Source: Lunularia cruciata (Eukaryota > Streptophyta > Marchantiopsida > Lunulariales > Lunulariaceae). From it: a DNA stretch of 64,000 nucleotides. The stretch is taken from assembly GCA_948567375.1 (NCBI GenBank), contig OX419760.1, positions 63,422,911-63,486,910 on the forward strand, given 5' to 3'. Shown one piece after another: positions 1 to 16,049 of this stretch. Position 1 is the first letter of the stretch; every line of letters starts with the position of its first letter. Below the pieces are notes generated by a model. The model was not told where the DNA came from. It did not search any database and was given only the letters and a program-made list of their open reading frames with translations. The position numbers and the translations under genes were made by a program.

Positions 1-1551
1 CTTTGTACCTGCAGGGTGTTTGCAGGCTGTTCATTCACCACTCCAACGAACAGAACACTTTGGGATTCATGATTATCTTACTGACAAGCGAATAACTATA
101 ACAGACAGACGACGCATGCAGTTCTGCCAATTAGCACTTTGTAGTAGTCAGCTGTTGTTTCAAATGCATGTAATTCTCTCCTATTACGGTGCAAAAGAAC
201 AGTCAACTGAAGTGGATGGAACATTCTCACTTTCAAAAGCACGAATCACACATCATCATCATCATGAAACATATCAACCATGGACCCCCCTCTCTCTCTC
301 TCCTCCTCGGACCCAAGTCTAGACATTTGTACTTTACTGCAGTACTCCAATCCCGTCTATAGCTAGCTGTCTTCTTCTTGCATGCCCCCACCCTAATATA
401 TCTTTCTTTCGAGTACGTAAGACAGAAGCGATTCGTACATTCGGGGTACAAGTACTGCGGTTGAATCTTTGAAGATGATGATCCAAGATATCAATCAAGT
501 ACCCTTGTTCGGTTCATTGCTGGAACAGATTTTCCGGAACAGTTGGCAGTCATCCTACATCTGCAACGGTAGCGCACTGCGATAGTAGTCCCCTGCTGAG
601 GCGATTATCGGCTACAGTAATTTCTCAAGTACTGTACTCACAAACCAGATCTAACCAGTTGACAGCAATAAATTGGATCAGTTGCGTTTGATGTTGAGAT
701 AAAGGATGGCCATTTACGAATCTACTGGCATAAAATAGAGTATCATGTGGGCAGTTCGTCCACATGATGCTCAAACAGGATCTATTTGCAAATCATCGAG
801 TAAAATAACCCCAATCGCACTTAGGAATCTCAACGAGAAAGGTTTGACAAGCTCACAAGCAGCCTCAGTGAAGATCAAAATGCCAGTACTTATTAGAGGA
901 GAGCCAGAGGAAAGCAATCATGATTGATTGATGACGACATATTTGACCGGACCGCGGCGATGAGTGTGCTGAGAATATGTTTGAAATGTTTATTTCTGTA
1001 TCCAACAAATAGAATGTATGGTAGATTTCCATGGTAGATTTTTATAGCTCCTTCGATCCGATGTGTACATCATGCCATGCCGTCTTCCAGAAAGGTAAAA
1101 ATTTCAGCGTCCTGCTTCCCGAGTCGCGCGCAAGAGTAAAACTCTGTAGGATCCTGGCGTTCAGGTAAGAAGAGTTCAGGTAAGAAGAGAGAGGATTCTA
1201 ATGGTGTGCACAATGTATACTCCCTGTAATCAATGTGGCGTAGTAGCTTTTGGAAGACTCATGTAACAAGCTAATTTACAGGCAATTCACTGCTGCCAGT
1301 CTGCGTTCGAAGTCACCAGAGAAAGTTGTTGATGTCGACAATTCGAATGATGGATGATGGACAAAATTGCTGCTGCTGCGGTTAAGTGATTTCAGTTGTG
1401 ACCACCACCACTTCTGGCGAGACGTGTATAGCGGATTGAAAAATTGGGTAGAGGCTACGTATCTGCTCGCTATTGACTGGGGATGGGGATGTCCATCCAT
1501 ATATACAAATGCATGTACAGGTATCTACTTCTACATGTGGTAGATTTGCGT
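1..1551. other. Intergenic sequence downstream of CKX
   Basis: I see no coding region, RNA gene or mobile element that I can name. Open frames here are short and have no recognisable motif. The stretch next to 1551 should hold the 3' UTR and polyadenylation region of the minus-strand CKX gene, but I could not place a clear poly(A) signal. Confidence 0.5.
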
Positions 1552-3966
<2,415 letters not shown>

Positions 3967-5007
3967 TTGTTGCAGGTAGACTCCATGGAATTAGAGGAAT
4001 AAAATCTTGCTCTAGGAACGTGCTTGATGTATGAGGATACGCAAGTCCTGCCAACCCCCTCCCAAAAAACAAAAGAACTCTCCGTTACACGCTGATGATG
4101 ATGATTCGGATGAGAATATGCTAAAGAATGAGTGGAGGCAGCAGCAGCAGCAGCAACAATTTGTATGGACGCATATAGCTGAATTTGCACTTTTGAAATC
4201 TCCCCCTCTGTGTTGTGTTTGAAGCTTTTCTTCTTCAGCTGCTCTGCTGAACAAGTCCGTGGACTAGTAGTAGTAATAGTAGTAGTAGTACCAGCAAGCC
4301 TAGCGAGCCGGCCAGAGTATAAAGCACAGATGAGAGTGAGTCTCAGAGAGCTTTTCTTTGTGGGTGAATGGACGATGGTTGTAGGTAACAGGAAGGAAGC
4401 CGCACTAACTCTCAGCTGTGTTGGTGGTGGATAACTCTGGAACTCCGATGTGAGAGAGTGGGAGAGACAAGAGGGAGAAGGTGTTGATGATGGTGGTTGG
4501 TGAGTGAGGGATGTTACGACGTCCCTGAGCTATTTAATGGTTTGGAGTTCTACGAAGAGAGGTTCTCCTCGAGAAAGGAAAGGATCGCCGGCCGGGATTT
4601 GAAATCGCGGGTACGGGTAGCAGCGGGGGGTTGGTACGCTATATTTCCTTCCTTACGGGCAAGCGCGCGCGTTTCCTATTGAATCTTTGGAGAGACTGAT
4701 GTATCTTTCTCAGGAAGAGGATGGGGCATGCAATGCGCGGCGCTCCTTCTCGCGAGAGAGTTTACAGTTTAGATGCCACAGGCGTGAAGCTTTCCACATG
4801 GAGGCCAAATTCTGCTGTTGCTGCTGGCGTTGACTAGTACTGATTATTGCAAGAGTCGCGGGGCGACGCATGACAGTAACACTGTTTCATTTTTCTTTCT
4901 TTCTTTCTCGCAGCTCCGGGGTGTAACTTCTGTTTCGGGTGGCTATTATTGCTTCACACAAACTCCGCGGGATGTTGAACAAGAACGAAGCTGTAACCTG
5001 GAGACCA
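3967..5007. other. Probable CKX promoter and 5' region
   Basis: Lies directly upstream of the minus-strand CKX start codon. It has short CAG/CAA-type (4139-4160) and TAG-type (4266-4291) triplet runs and low-complexity GA-rich tracts. I found no firm TATA box on the minus strand at a sensible distance. A TATAAA at about 4317 reads on the plus strand and has no clear gene behind it. Confidence 0.4.
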
Positions 5008-5255
5008 TGGCATCCATCCTGGCCGTCACGCCGGCAAATCTTAGCCGCCCGGTTATCTTGAGTGCCTCCCCGCCGACGAGGAGGGGTAGATCCTTTCAAT
5101 TCTCTATCACTCTGCTGCTGCACGGCATCCCCAGTTTTTCGTACATGACACCTCGTAACTCAACACCAGAGAGAGAAAGTGAGATACGAAACAGCAGTCA
5201 TGCGGTGAAGGTGCTATCGGTGCTATTGATTATCTTACCTCTTGGTGATAGATAG
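5008..5255 (+). CDS. Possible first exon with transit-peptide-like N terminus (unassigned)
   Basis: Open frame starting at an ATG in good plant context (accATGG). The first residues, MASILAVTPANLSRPVILSA, then a TRRGR stretch, are rich in Ser, Ala, Pro and Arg and poor in acidic residues, as in chloroplast transit peptides. No conserved domain follows and the frame stops after about 80 residues, so if real this is only a first exon with an unplaced donor. It could equally be chance. A second similar start is at 5706. Confidence 0.2.
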
Positions 5256-5705
5256 ATCAATGTCGTTTATATTTAATCATGATATGACTACTGACTGTGC
5301 TTATCGCTAGAAAGAGACTTGACTACCTCACTCCAATTTCAATTAGCTTAGCTTTGCCTTTGTCGGTCAATCATGGAAAAATCTAAAGTACAGCAGCATA
5401 TTCGACCCCTCCTATTTCTCTGTACATTTTCTCTGTCGGCCCAGCGTCTCAGCCTATCATCCGGACTTTGACAGTTCGGAGCGAATTGTACAGTACAGTT
5501 CTGTTCATTGCTCTCTCTGGTGGTGGTGGGGCTCTCCTCCCATCCTGTCCCCACTCTAAAGTCTTTGGTGTTTGCTTTGGTTTGTTTTCCATTCCATTTC
5601 GTTTCATTCCCTTCCCTCCCCTACCCTTCTACTAGAATTTTTTCTCGTTCCTCTGCCTAACTGAACTTCTTCGTGCGTGAAAGCAGTAGCATCACGGCAT
5701 TGAGA

Positions 5706-5816
5706 ATGTCGTCAAATGTAGCCTCCAAGTACTCCCTCTCTTTCTCCGGTCCTCTCCCCTCCGTTCCCTCTCCTCTTTCCCTCTCAAGGCCCTCAACAGT
5801 CAGCCGCCGCACATAA
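5706..5816 (+). CDS. Short transit-peptide-like open frame (unassigned)
   Basis: Starts MSSNVASKYSLSFSG and continues Ser/Pro-rich to an Arg-Arg-Thr end at a stop, about 36 residues. The composition resembles a plastid transit peptide and the upstream region is CT-rich like many plant leaders. No downstream domain could be joined to it, so whether it is a real first exon is open. Confidence 0.15.
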   Translation: MSSNVASKYSLSFSGPLPSVPSPLSLSRPSTVSRRT

Positions 5817-8800
5817 GAGCCAGTCTAATCCGCGGCCTCTTCCCGTGGCTTTAACGTCGCAGAGGAGGAAAAGAGGTGCTGGTACAGTAAAGTGAGAAAT
5901 TGTGGATCGCCTAATTATCCATTCAATGTCATGCGCATTAGCTCCTTTATTCTTGCGAGAATGCAGAGCCTGTTCTGCCTAAGACGAGGATGTGAAGGTA
6001 CCTATCATAGTCAGGCAGGTATGGTCCGGTCGGCCCGGTCTGCAGGTCTGCTTCACCAATTCTCCTTTGTCGTCGTTCCCATCCTTAGGATTTTTCTCCG
6101 TTAATTGTTTTTGAGCAATAAGAAGCATCATAGATCTGTCTGTGGATGCCAGAAGGATGGAAATAACTCGACATGCCGCAGAATGGAAAAGTAGCCGTTG
6201 GTTGACCAGGAGAAGTTTAAGGAGCTGACTGAAGTCTGAGGGGGCCACCTTTATGTTGTGTTTCAGATATTTAACCACCGTCACAAGATGCATTGCGTAC
6301 AGTTGCTAGTTACTGCGTCAGAGAGACACTTTGGAGTTGCAGCACATGGGGGCCTGGCTCGCACTAGGTCGGGACGCCTGGTCCTCACAATCGAGTCCAT
6401 GTGGTTTTTATGATTTAGGGTCCATCCCCAGGCATTCGCCACCTGTGGGAGATCTAAACCGGTCATCGTGGTTCTCGATTTTCGTTTGCAATTGCTTCAT
6501 ACTCTCCACGCGATCGAAAATGTAACCCTTTATCTTTCTCTCCAACTGTGGGAACTCTGAAGCGAAAATTGAAGGCATGTGGAATGGCGAAGAGAACCAA
6601 TTGACTTCCTTTTATCAAGGGGAAAAAGAGAAAGTGGAGGCACCACGACAACGGGAAAGCGCAATACAGGAATCTCGCTGTAATTTTGACGTGATGAGGA
6701 GCATGGATTTCCATGGGCTGCCATGTGATGTTTCTATGCTACTATCAATACGCATTCTGCGTAGAGGTGGAAAGGTGAAAGGAATGACGGCCTGGAAGAT
6801 GAACGAATAGATTTGTATTTTAAATATTGGTACAGCTTGTCCAAAGGGCCATGTGAAGTAAAGATCCAGAATTCATGCACCTGGACGTAGGGAGTAGAAT
6901 TTTTAGCATCTTTGGCAGCGCTTTAGTTCAAGTTAGTAAAGAGCCCAAATCCAGTACATCCAAAATATAACCAATCCTGTTCAGATGTCTCTACGCGTCT
7001 TTTTTATATGCGGAAAGAAAGGCGAGAGATGGTAGACACTGGCCTGTTTTGGAAACACAGGTAGGTCCGAACCTGATTGGTGCTCAGATCGTTTGATCTA
7101 AAGTCCAGTTCGCCATAGTTTTCATGAAGAAAGTTGCGATGGATGAATCTTGTCCTTTTGTGAATTAAACGCAGTGTTCTGGCATTTATGGCAGGCTTCC
7201 AATGATGACTGAACTCAGCAACATGCAACATCACGGTAGATTGTGCTTGAATGAGCAGTCGCTCGGTGACAACCAGGTTAATATGCTCAATGCAGAAGGT
7301 CGACATCAGTTGGTCCATGCATCTCTCGTTGAGACGCGCGGGTACCTTCATATTGCACGGATAGACGGTTCAGTCAGTCACCTGTATACCGCATTTTCAT
7401 TTCTTTGCTTTTCAGGTATCAAATAGCATCCCGCTTTCACCAGGATTAGATCTACTATCAGCAGCAGGTGGTATCCGTACCTGCGCTTCTTCAAGTTACC
7501 TCACAAGGTTCGTTCTACGATTTGATTTGAATCTCTCCTTTCCATGTGCTGCGTCAGAGACACAATGCACAGATTATGAAGTCACGAGGAAGGCCAACGT
7601 CAAGTAGCTGTGAAACTAATCAGTACATTATGATATTGAGTTTCCTCGTGCCATAGTAGATAACGTTTGGATCTGATTTAGTTCGCCCGTTTTATTGTAA
7701 TGCTGCAGGTGATGATGGCCAGACTAAGCCTTGCCTTCACTCCTTCTGAGAATTTCTGAGTTTATTTCATATGTACACCCATTTTCCTTTCCCCGAGCTA
7801 ATCACAACCTCGAAGTTTTAGTCATTGTTATACGCGTAGCTCATTTGGCTACGGAAAGCAAAACGATGTTAGGAAGTAGGGAGAGCTATGGGCGGCGGGG
7901 CGGGCTTTAGGCTGTTGAAAGACTCTCTGGTCTGTGGACCGGGAGCGAAGGTGAAGAGGAGGAACAGAACCAGTGGGTGTCTGATTGGAATTTGTCGCTG
8001 ATCAACCTGGGACTGAGTCCGACTGACGGGCGGGACGGCCCCTTGAGCCCCGACCAGAAAAAAGAGTTCGTTGACATTATTTAACACCTAAAAACCTTAT
8101 GTCGAGTGGACTTAAGAGCGACGATAAAGTTCGTGATTACATCTTCGGTACCTGTCTGTGTCTGACCTGCAAAAGTCCATGTCTTTTCCAACCGAACGCA
8201 AAGTGGGAGGGATCTTTCCACCATAGTGACGGAAAACGGATTGGTCCGGTCGTCTGCCTGGCTTCTACTACTGGCTCCTGCAGATTTCTAATCGAGCTGC
8301 TTATGAATATGGACCCGCCCGGCGAAATGTAGTCTGCGACCATTACTGAGATTCGGACTCGTCTGAAGGGTAAGGTAAAATATCCGTCTGAAACGGTTGC
8401 ATGCATGCACGGCAGAGTAGAGTCTCGGAATCGTTCAGGTGCTGCGCCAGACTAAACCAAAAATGTCTCCTCCAGGACCGAAGCTGAAGGTTCTGCCGCT
8501 GACGGGTAAATTGCAGAGAAATCGGTCGGCAGTTTGGGGCAGGTAAAGAGAACCGTCAAGTTGAACCTAGTTAAAACGAGTGCAAAGCGAGAGTTGAAGA
8601 GCAGCGGATCAGAGGAATCGAAACTGCACTCACTTTAATGTTCTGAATTCAACTTTCCCTTCGCATTTCCTTATGTGTTGAAGGTGCATTATTGGTGTGA
8701 GAAAATGCGTACTAGTGGATGATGCAAGGCGGCATCTTTGACAGATCCAAGCGGCACTGTTCTCTGTTGTTGCTCACATGTTGCCTACATCCGTATTTGA

Positions 8801-10430
8801 GCATCGTTGAAGTTTGAGACAGAGGCTGCTTTTATACCAAAGGTCAGCTCTCATCTCCTGCCTCGTGCGCCTCCCATGCCCATACTCTTACACACATATT
8901 TTTAAACTTCTCTTTCTTCACACACACAACGTTCTTGTCTTCGGTCCCACCAATGCAACAAGCACGATTGTGTTTTGATCGCTCAGTTAAGTTGATAGAA
9001 AGACTTCAACCAGCCATTGAATTCCCTCTCTCCTCTTATTGAAAACACTTGGTACTTGCCCATGTGCCACATAAGAACCACCAAGAATAGTAAAAGAGTC
9101 CCTAATCAACGATTTCAAGTTGAGCACAACAAAGTAGGAATCCCCAGCAGCACAGCAGCTGCTGTTGGAGCATGCGTGGTTAAAGGTGCTGAGGCCTGGG
9201 TTAATACTCATTCGACCCAATGGCTCTTCTTCCTTTTAGCCTTGAAGAGTGATTGACCTTTCATCACCTTGCTGACATAGAAATTGACTTCAATACCCTC
9301 CCTCTCGCTTCCTCTCTTCAGCTTCAGCCTACTTGATGTTGCTTTCCTTCGACGCAATTGAAGAGGGGGCGCCTTCTTCCTTCTCTTTCTTCCCCCGTCA
9401 GTCGTCTTCGCATCTGCACTTGCTTCACGCTTGCATTTGAGATTTTGCTCGTCTACTTCCCACATTGGACTATCTGCTGTCTGATCTGTTCTCGTCTTTC
9501 TAAATGTGGGCTAACATCTTTTTACACGTGTCGTGAACATCCTTCACCTGGGCACTCTTCTTTCTTGTCTTGCTTTACAACAAACTCTACCTCTCTCACA
9601 TTCCCTTCCTCTCCACTCTCCTATTCTCTATTCACGTGCTTTTTATTACAGTTCCGGGCATTTCACGTGCTCCCATTAACCTCCAACTCATATCACGCCT
9701 ACAGTCATACCTATTTTTGGGATGAATAGTGCCCTCCTTTGTTACACGATTTGCCATTTTCAATTCCTCCAGTCCACGGACTATCAGCCCTCGTGACCAT
9801 GTAAATACGGGATGCCCTTCCTTCCATGTCATTGGTCTTTTGCCCATCGACACACATGCGCAGTTCCACTCAAACACAACAAAGGACGACACAGTACGTA
9901 CTCAGAGCTCTTGAAATTCTATTTTCCTGGCCATGTAGTACTTCTACCCTGTGCTCGTACCTTGTCCTACAGATATTTCATGCTGCTCCTCCTCTCCGAT
10001 GGCAAAATATCAAATGCTATAATTGTACTCTTTAGCTTTCCAGGTGAGATAGACCTCGAGGAGGAGAGCTGCCTTCGATTTTTCAATGAGATAAAAGAAG
10101 TATCTACTTTTCGTTCCTTCCCTTTCTTACATGCTACAAAATTGCGTTGCGAACCAGGTTGATTTAAGTTCTTTCTTTTCCCAACTGCCACCTAAATCAG
10201 CTCTTGTTTCCTCGGAAGTTTCAAAATCATGCAGAAACGTAAAGAATTTGGATGGCATGTATGGAAAGAAAAAGAGAGTAGACGGCACGTGTGTCAATGG
10301 AATTGGTCCTATTAAGGGTTTGCATCGGAGAATTCCGGGTCGCTTTGGGAGTCGTGGTGACCACCCATAAATATTGGCAGGATATCCAGTAAATGACAAG
10401 AGTTCCTGAAAATGAATCGTTTCCAAGAGT
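5817..10430. other. Unassigned gene-side sequence
   Basis: Base composition is closer to the gene regions than to the AT-rich block that follows. Several open frames of 60-120 codons exist on both strands, but none shows a domain, codon pattern or splice structure I recognise. It may hold non-coding transcripts or decayed genes. No repeat longer than simple tracts was seen. Confidence 0.4.
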
Positions 10431-12681
10431 GGGGATCATTGAGTGGGACAGTAAATTTAGAATAATGAATAGAAACCTTTAAAACTTAACGGGCAATTCG
10501 TAACGGACCTGGTAAGTTTTCAGAGAACCACCCATAAGTTTTCTCACGGTTTCCCCACTGAATTCCGTAACCACCTAATTGAAACCCTTTATTGTTCCCC
10601 CTAGAATCTGAAATGTACGTAGTGCTGAAAATATATCGTATCTAATCGTATCTAATCCAAGGAAATTATGCGCACAGCACCTATGTATCCCGAGTTGTCT
10701 TAGATAACTACAATGAGCCTACATTACTAAGAAACTTTACAGTTCTTTCCATATGTAAAGCATACCAAGACTCTTTTTCGTGGGTCAAGATTGTCGGTAT
10801 GATTTTCATCGGCATTTATTGTCGGCTTGATGTTGATTCCAGTATCGACATTAAGATTTCTTTCTTTCGTGGTTCCCGACTTTTAAACACGCGTGCTCCG
10901 GTCTGTACTACCGTTCTAACATAGACTTTTTTTCGTTGTTTGTAAAAGCTGATCTCCAGCATGAAGGTTGTATGCCTCTTTGCGGAGCAAAATCATTTGA
11001 ATGATAAAGTGTCACTCGAATAGAATGTTTAGTCAATCAGAACTTCATGCAATCCAATGCAGTGCAGTACTATGCAGATGAGCTAAACTATTCAGAATGA
11101 GATTGCTTACATCATTTCTTACTTTGGTGTAAGGCAGTTTGAGCAATAATGATGGACAGTGGCTAAAGAGCTTCTTCTAGATAGTATTGTAATCCTTGAG
11201 TCGATATATATTCAAGGGTATCATTTAAATTTGTGGATTATACAAATATGGGTTAAGCTATGTATACTTTAAACTTGGTCCGAAGATTCGAATAATGTCG
11301 AAAGAAATCATAATTCAAATTGGAGAGGAGCTCATCAGTATTTCTATTTGGTCTATGATACCATCGCTCTAAAACCCTTCTGCTATGCCCGATGTTTCTG
11401 ACATGCATTTTTTTTTTCTATTGTGCTTAAAAAGATCGTTTCTTAAAAATCATAAGGGAGGTGATCCTCTTTAGAACTTAGTTTTTTATTGTTATGATAG
11501 TAAAACATTACACAGAAAGGCTTTGAAGGACATTTTAAGTAACATTGATTCTAAGGGAAAGGGATTCATTCTGTCATTAAGCATCAAAAATAGATATAAT
11601 ATGTTAAAAAAATAAAGGGAAATAGGGGCTCTCGATGTATAAGAAAAAATATAAAAGAGTTTTTCATTTATGCTTGGAGGTCCAAGACCAGACATCATTT
11701 TATTATAAAATAAAGTAAAATACAAAAATATTATAAAGAAGGCATAGAATGGTAGAAATTAATTTTTCTTACCAATTTATTTATTTATTTGTATAATTGT
11801 GTGGTCAATTTTGAGCATAGCATCAAAAGTAACCTTGTGCTCACTTTTAACGTGATATTAGAAAGTAAATTGACCTCCAAAAATTGTTACAATTTATTTC
11901 TTGCATTTAATGTAGTACCTTTGGTCTCAAATTTCCCTTGTAATTCAAAAATGCTCTTTTCTAAATAATCTAAAAAATAAAAAATAGTCTTCAAATATAG
12001 AAGAATAAATTTTAGTCCTTTGAACAAGTGTGAAAAGACAAGGCAAGTTCTCAGAATCCTATAAATATTTGAAATTTTTACCATGGTAAGGCCTTAAAGT
12101 AGCAATTTGACCATAACTCAAACCACTGGATTCAATTCAACATTCTACTCCAAATCCAGAATATGTACAACCAAATGAAGTTTTTCACATAATTTTTTTA
12201 GTTATAAGTAAAAGCTACCAAATTATAGAAGCAGATTATCATGTGTGCAAAATGGACTAGTTTCTCATTGCTTAAAAGTCAACATGTCATAGATGCAAAT
12301 AACCTCCTCTCTATAACTTACTTTTCAAAATTTGTACAAGGTTCTGAATTGTCATATGAATTCCTATCCTCACTCACTAGTGTTCCATACTAGTGGTAGC
12401 ATGTTTGCTCTCAGTTACAAACAAATTTGTTTTATTACTTTACAAGTGTGTGGTTTAGTTGCTATTTATGCACCAATATAATAATAAATACTATCAGAGT
12501 TGCCTTGGATATATCTAACACTTCTTTTCAAAATCACCTGATTTCACTTTGATTTATTGTAAGGTTCTTGAGAAATACATACCAAATCCATATACATTGG
12601 ACTTCCATGACACAACCATAAATTCTGGATATGTATCTTTTTGATACTTAACTAAGCCTATCCAACCTATTTGAAATGCCA
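10431..12681. other. AT-rich sequence, nothing recognised
   Basis: The composition changes near 10.4 kb to AT-rich DNA full of stop codons in all frames. No retroelement protein motif was found. It is probably very old repeat-derived DNA. Confidence 0.4.
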
Positions 12682-12960
12682 GGTCCATCTATTTAGTGAT
12701 ACTATTGGGACCTAGAACCATGGGATTGCCAAATAGAGAGAAGAAGGTGACCACATGGAACACATCAAGGATGGGAAGATCCCATCAAGCTGTACAAGGG
12801 AGAGACAAAAGAGGTGAAATGGTGCTAGGTCCATCTATTTGGTGATACTATTGGGACCTAGCACCATTTTACCTCTTTGTCTCTCCCTTGTACGGCTTGA
12901 TGGGGTCTTCCCATCCTTCATGTGTTCCATGTGGTCACCTTCTTCTCTCTATTCGGCAAT
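12682..12960. mobile_element. Foldback (inverted-repeat) element
   Basis: Two arms of about 107 bp (12725-12832 and 12854-12960) are near-perfect inverted copies separated by a spacer of about 21 bp, with only scattered mismatches. The spacer and its GGTCC/GGACC borders also occur as a direct copy just left of arm 1 (about 12682-12715). The structure fits a foldback or MITE-like non-autonomous DNA element. A diverged piece of one arm recurs at about 49935-49996. Confidence 0.75.
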
Positions 12961-14949
12961 AACATCTAGTGTTTCTATCCATATTATGCCAAAAAAGTCC
13001 TTGTGAAAAATAACTAATGATACCTACAAAACTCATGTAAGAAGATTTGTTCTACCTTACATATCCATAGTTGCTCAGCAATTGTAACATTTGCTATTAA
13101 AACCAAATTAAACACCTTGTATCAATTGCCTGAGACCGTAACACAATTCATTTGTTGTATCTTTTAATAGATGTCAAACTCATCTTCCATTGTGTAGCAT
13201 GGCCTTCCTCCTCTAAAAGTGTATAAGATAGTTCAAGAATCTATGTTTGGAGGTATATCTTCCTTAATATTTGACTACCATTCCAAGTTGCATTTCCTTG
13301 AAAGGTTTCTTGAACACAAGGATTTTTAAGGTATCTCTTGTCGAGAACTATTGCATCCTAGAGGCACCCCATAATCTATTATAATATTTATTTTGAAAAT
13401 ACAAATAATACCAAGCTTGTCTCTCACCTAAGAAATACAAATTGTAATGAAAATATGTAAGTGCACCATGTGCTAGAAGAACAAAAATTTGATATTGAAC
13501 ACCCTTAAGGATAGCAACTCAAAAGGAATTTTCCTCTTTTTCCAAGTCGCTCATTCATTCCTTAATCATGTATTTGCTCTCTTAGCCAAAGTTCCTCCAA
13601 AATGGCCTATAAGAGCAGAAATCACCAATATCAAAATAGAATGTCATTCCTTTATACTTACAAACATGTCCTTTATGATTAGATATTTCTCCAAGATCAA
13701 CAACAATACAAAAGTACTAAGTAAAAAAGAATTTCACTTTATTTAGCAACTATAGGTAGTACTCATGAAGCCTCATTTCACTTACTCATTGCATGTTCCA
13801 AGTTCACCAAGAAGTGGATGTCGTTTGTTTCTTAATCTTCTCTTTATATACTTCCATGGTTTCTATTGGAGACTTCCAAGCATATGCCTTAGGAATCTAA
13901 GGCCTTCTCCTAATGAAAATTTATAATTATTCTAAGGTCATGTCAAATCTACCAAACTTGACCTACCTCCATTACTAAAGGTCGATCTAACTTGGTCAGG
14001 CCAAAAAGATTTGATATCTCCTATATATCAAGTCAAGTCAACCATGCAAAGTCCAAGATAGAGGTCCTCCTCTAATATAAAATCCCCTACAAGGTCACAT
14101 TCTAATTTGAAATTATTTGAAGCAGTCCTATGCTAATCTAATCTAAAATTAACTAGGGGTACCATTAAGTATCCAACAAATAAAATTGGATTCTCCTTAT
14201 TTAGCCACACTAACTTAGTTAGAAATCATTCAGACTAGTTATTAATAAATTGAGCTAATTATAATTAACTCAATAGCACAAAAACTACTATTGGAGATTG
14301 ATATGCACCTTAAGATATTATATTTATCTCCATTCAAGTTCCATTTTGTCCTTAAAATGAAATATTAATTCCTTTGATAGAAAGGTCTCAACTTATCAGT
14401 TTACTTTATCAGAGTATTCACCTTAGATCTCCTTTATATTACATGTTTGATAAGTATAGATTTACTCTATCACATGAGGACAAAAATACTTAAGTAGGAA
14501 TTTCTTCCTTGCTTTATTCATTTATTTATAGTAAATGGACTCTAAGAGCATTATCAAATCTCTTGCTTTTTAATGTGATTTTCCTCTCCCTCCCAATCTC
14601 TTATCATAACTCTCCTTCTATTAAGCTTAAACCTTTTAAATTTGGTAAAAGGCTATATCTTTATCTTCTTCCAACTCCATAGATTATTGCTAGTATGATT
14701 TCTTAACTTCCTTTCCTTGCTTCCCCTTTCAGCTAACTTGAAGAAATCAAAAGAAATTGAAGAAATTGGAGATCCTCTTGGATTGGAAATTTGGACTTCA
14801 ATTCATAATCATTGGGAAAGGAGAGTATCTTGTTGAAGTCTTCATGGTGGTATAGTACTCCCATAATTGCATGTAGACTCTTCCATATCAATATCCTTGG
14901 CCAACATCATACATCAAGTATGCTTTTTAACCCCAATTGAATTTGGCTT

Positions 14950-15360
14950 TCATGATGGTGTAGTCTTTTTCTGAGTTGTAAAGTAGTCACCCTTGGTGAT
15001 AATCATGCTCCTATTAAATTCACCTCCATAATTTGATACAATATTTAAAGATAGCCATAGTGCATGACGATCCTTTGATACAAGAATCTCCCAACTTAAG
15101 ATTCATTAATGGCATTCAAAGATCTTATCTCCATTGACTTGATCAAGTAATCTATAGCCACCGCAATGTAAATATTTTTGCTTTGTTGTCTTATTCAAAA
15201 ATCTTATAAAATCAATACCTCAAAACATAAAAGTCCTAGTATAAGTACATTAATTCACATAGGAAGTCTAATTGATTCTTTTGCAAAGGCTTGGCAAACA
15301 TTGCAAGTCATGCAAAAAGAAGGTAATATTTTGAAAATCCTCTACAATATTACAATGCAT
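14950..15360 (-). pseudogene. Gypsy integrase fragment (family C)
   Basis: The minus strand reads a CMTCNVCQ block like the zinc-binding C-x2-C of gypsy integrase, followed about 60 codons later by YIAVAIDYLIKSMEIRSL, which matches the first catalytic Asp region (usually TDYLT-W-E). Stops and shifts lie between them. Confidence 0.55.
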
Positions 15361-15665
15361 CCAAAATCTTAAAGGTTGCACTTTCTTGCAAAGTGAAATT
15401 CACACACAAGGCTATCATATATTTACTCTCCTTGCACACCAATCTTCAAAGAAAATTATTAGTTCCTTTGTGAAATAAGATGTTCTTTATAATAGTATAT
15501 GGTTTACACCTTTTTAATAAGGAAATCTTCTCTCTTGTGTGGGCATCCAAAATCTCAAAGGTTGCAATTTTCTTGCAAAGTGAAATCCACACACAATAGA
15601 TATTCTTCATAATAGTATAGGGATTGCATATTTGTACTAAGGCATTCCTTTCTCTTATGCCTCTA
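15354..15665. repeat. Imperfect tandem duplication within family C
   Basis: Two adjacent units share GCATCCAAAATCT plus a GCAAAGTGAAAT segment and then a GAT-TTCTT-ATAATAGTATA segment. The first unit (from 15354) is longer than the second (from 15543) because of an internal indel. It lies next to the integrase fragment and is a duplication within the decayed element. Confidence 0.6.
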
Positions 15666-16049
15666 CCTTTTGTGAATTTTCCTCTTATCATGAACTCACA
15701 AATCTATAAATCAATAAATCCTCATCAAAGAATCATTAATTAGCACTTCTTCTTTTCATCACAATAACATATCTGCATTATAATATATCTCTATCCTAGC
15801 TAATGATAGATTTTGTAGTCATACTTTGACAAGAGTATCTTCCATCAAGCAATCCTCCATTTTTCATTTGCCTTGTGAACAATGAAAATGGTTAACTTGC
15901 CTCCCAGTAGATAATACCTAAATTTCCTTGAGGCATAGATCATAGCTAAATCTTCTCTCTTTGTAATAAAATAGTTAAGGTCTATAAGAACTATTATTTT
16001 CTTTCATAACAAATAGGATATCATGCACATCATCATACTAAGAGCACAC

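Noticed and set aside
4311-4325. TATAAA as a promoter for a plus-strand gene
   Set aside because: No supported plus-strand coding region follows, and the nearby gene is on the minus strand.
7830-7875. tRNA-like string near TAGCTCATTTGGCTA
   Set aside because: No acceptor stem, anticodon arm or T arm at the right distances.
8099-8406. Open frames on both strands near 8.1-8.4 kb with protein-like composition
   Set aside because: No domain, splice structure or homology that I can name; both strands are open, which suggests chance.
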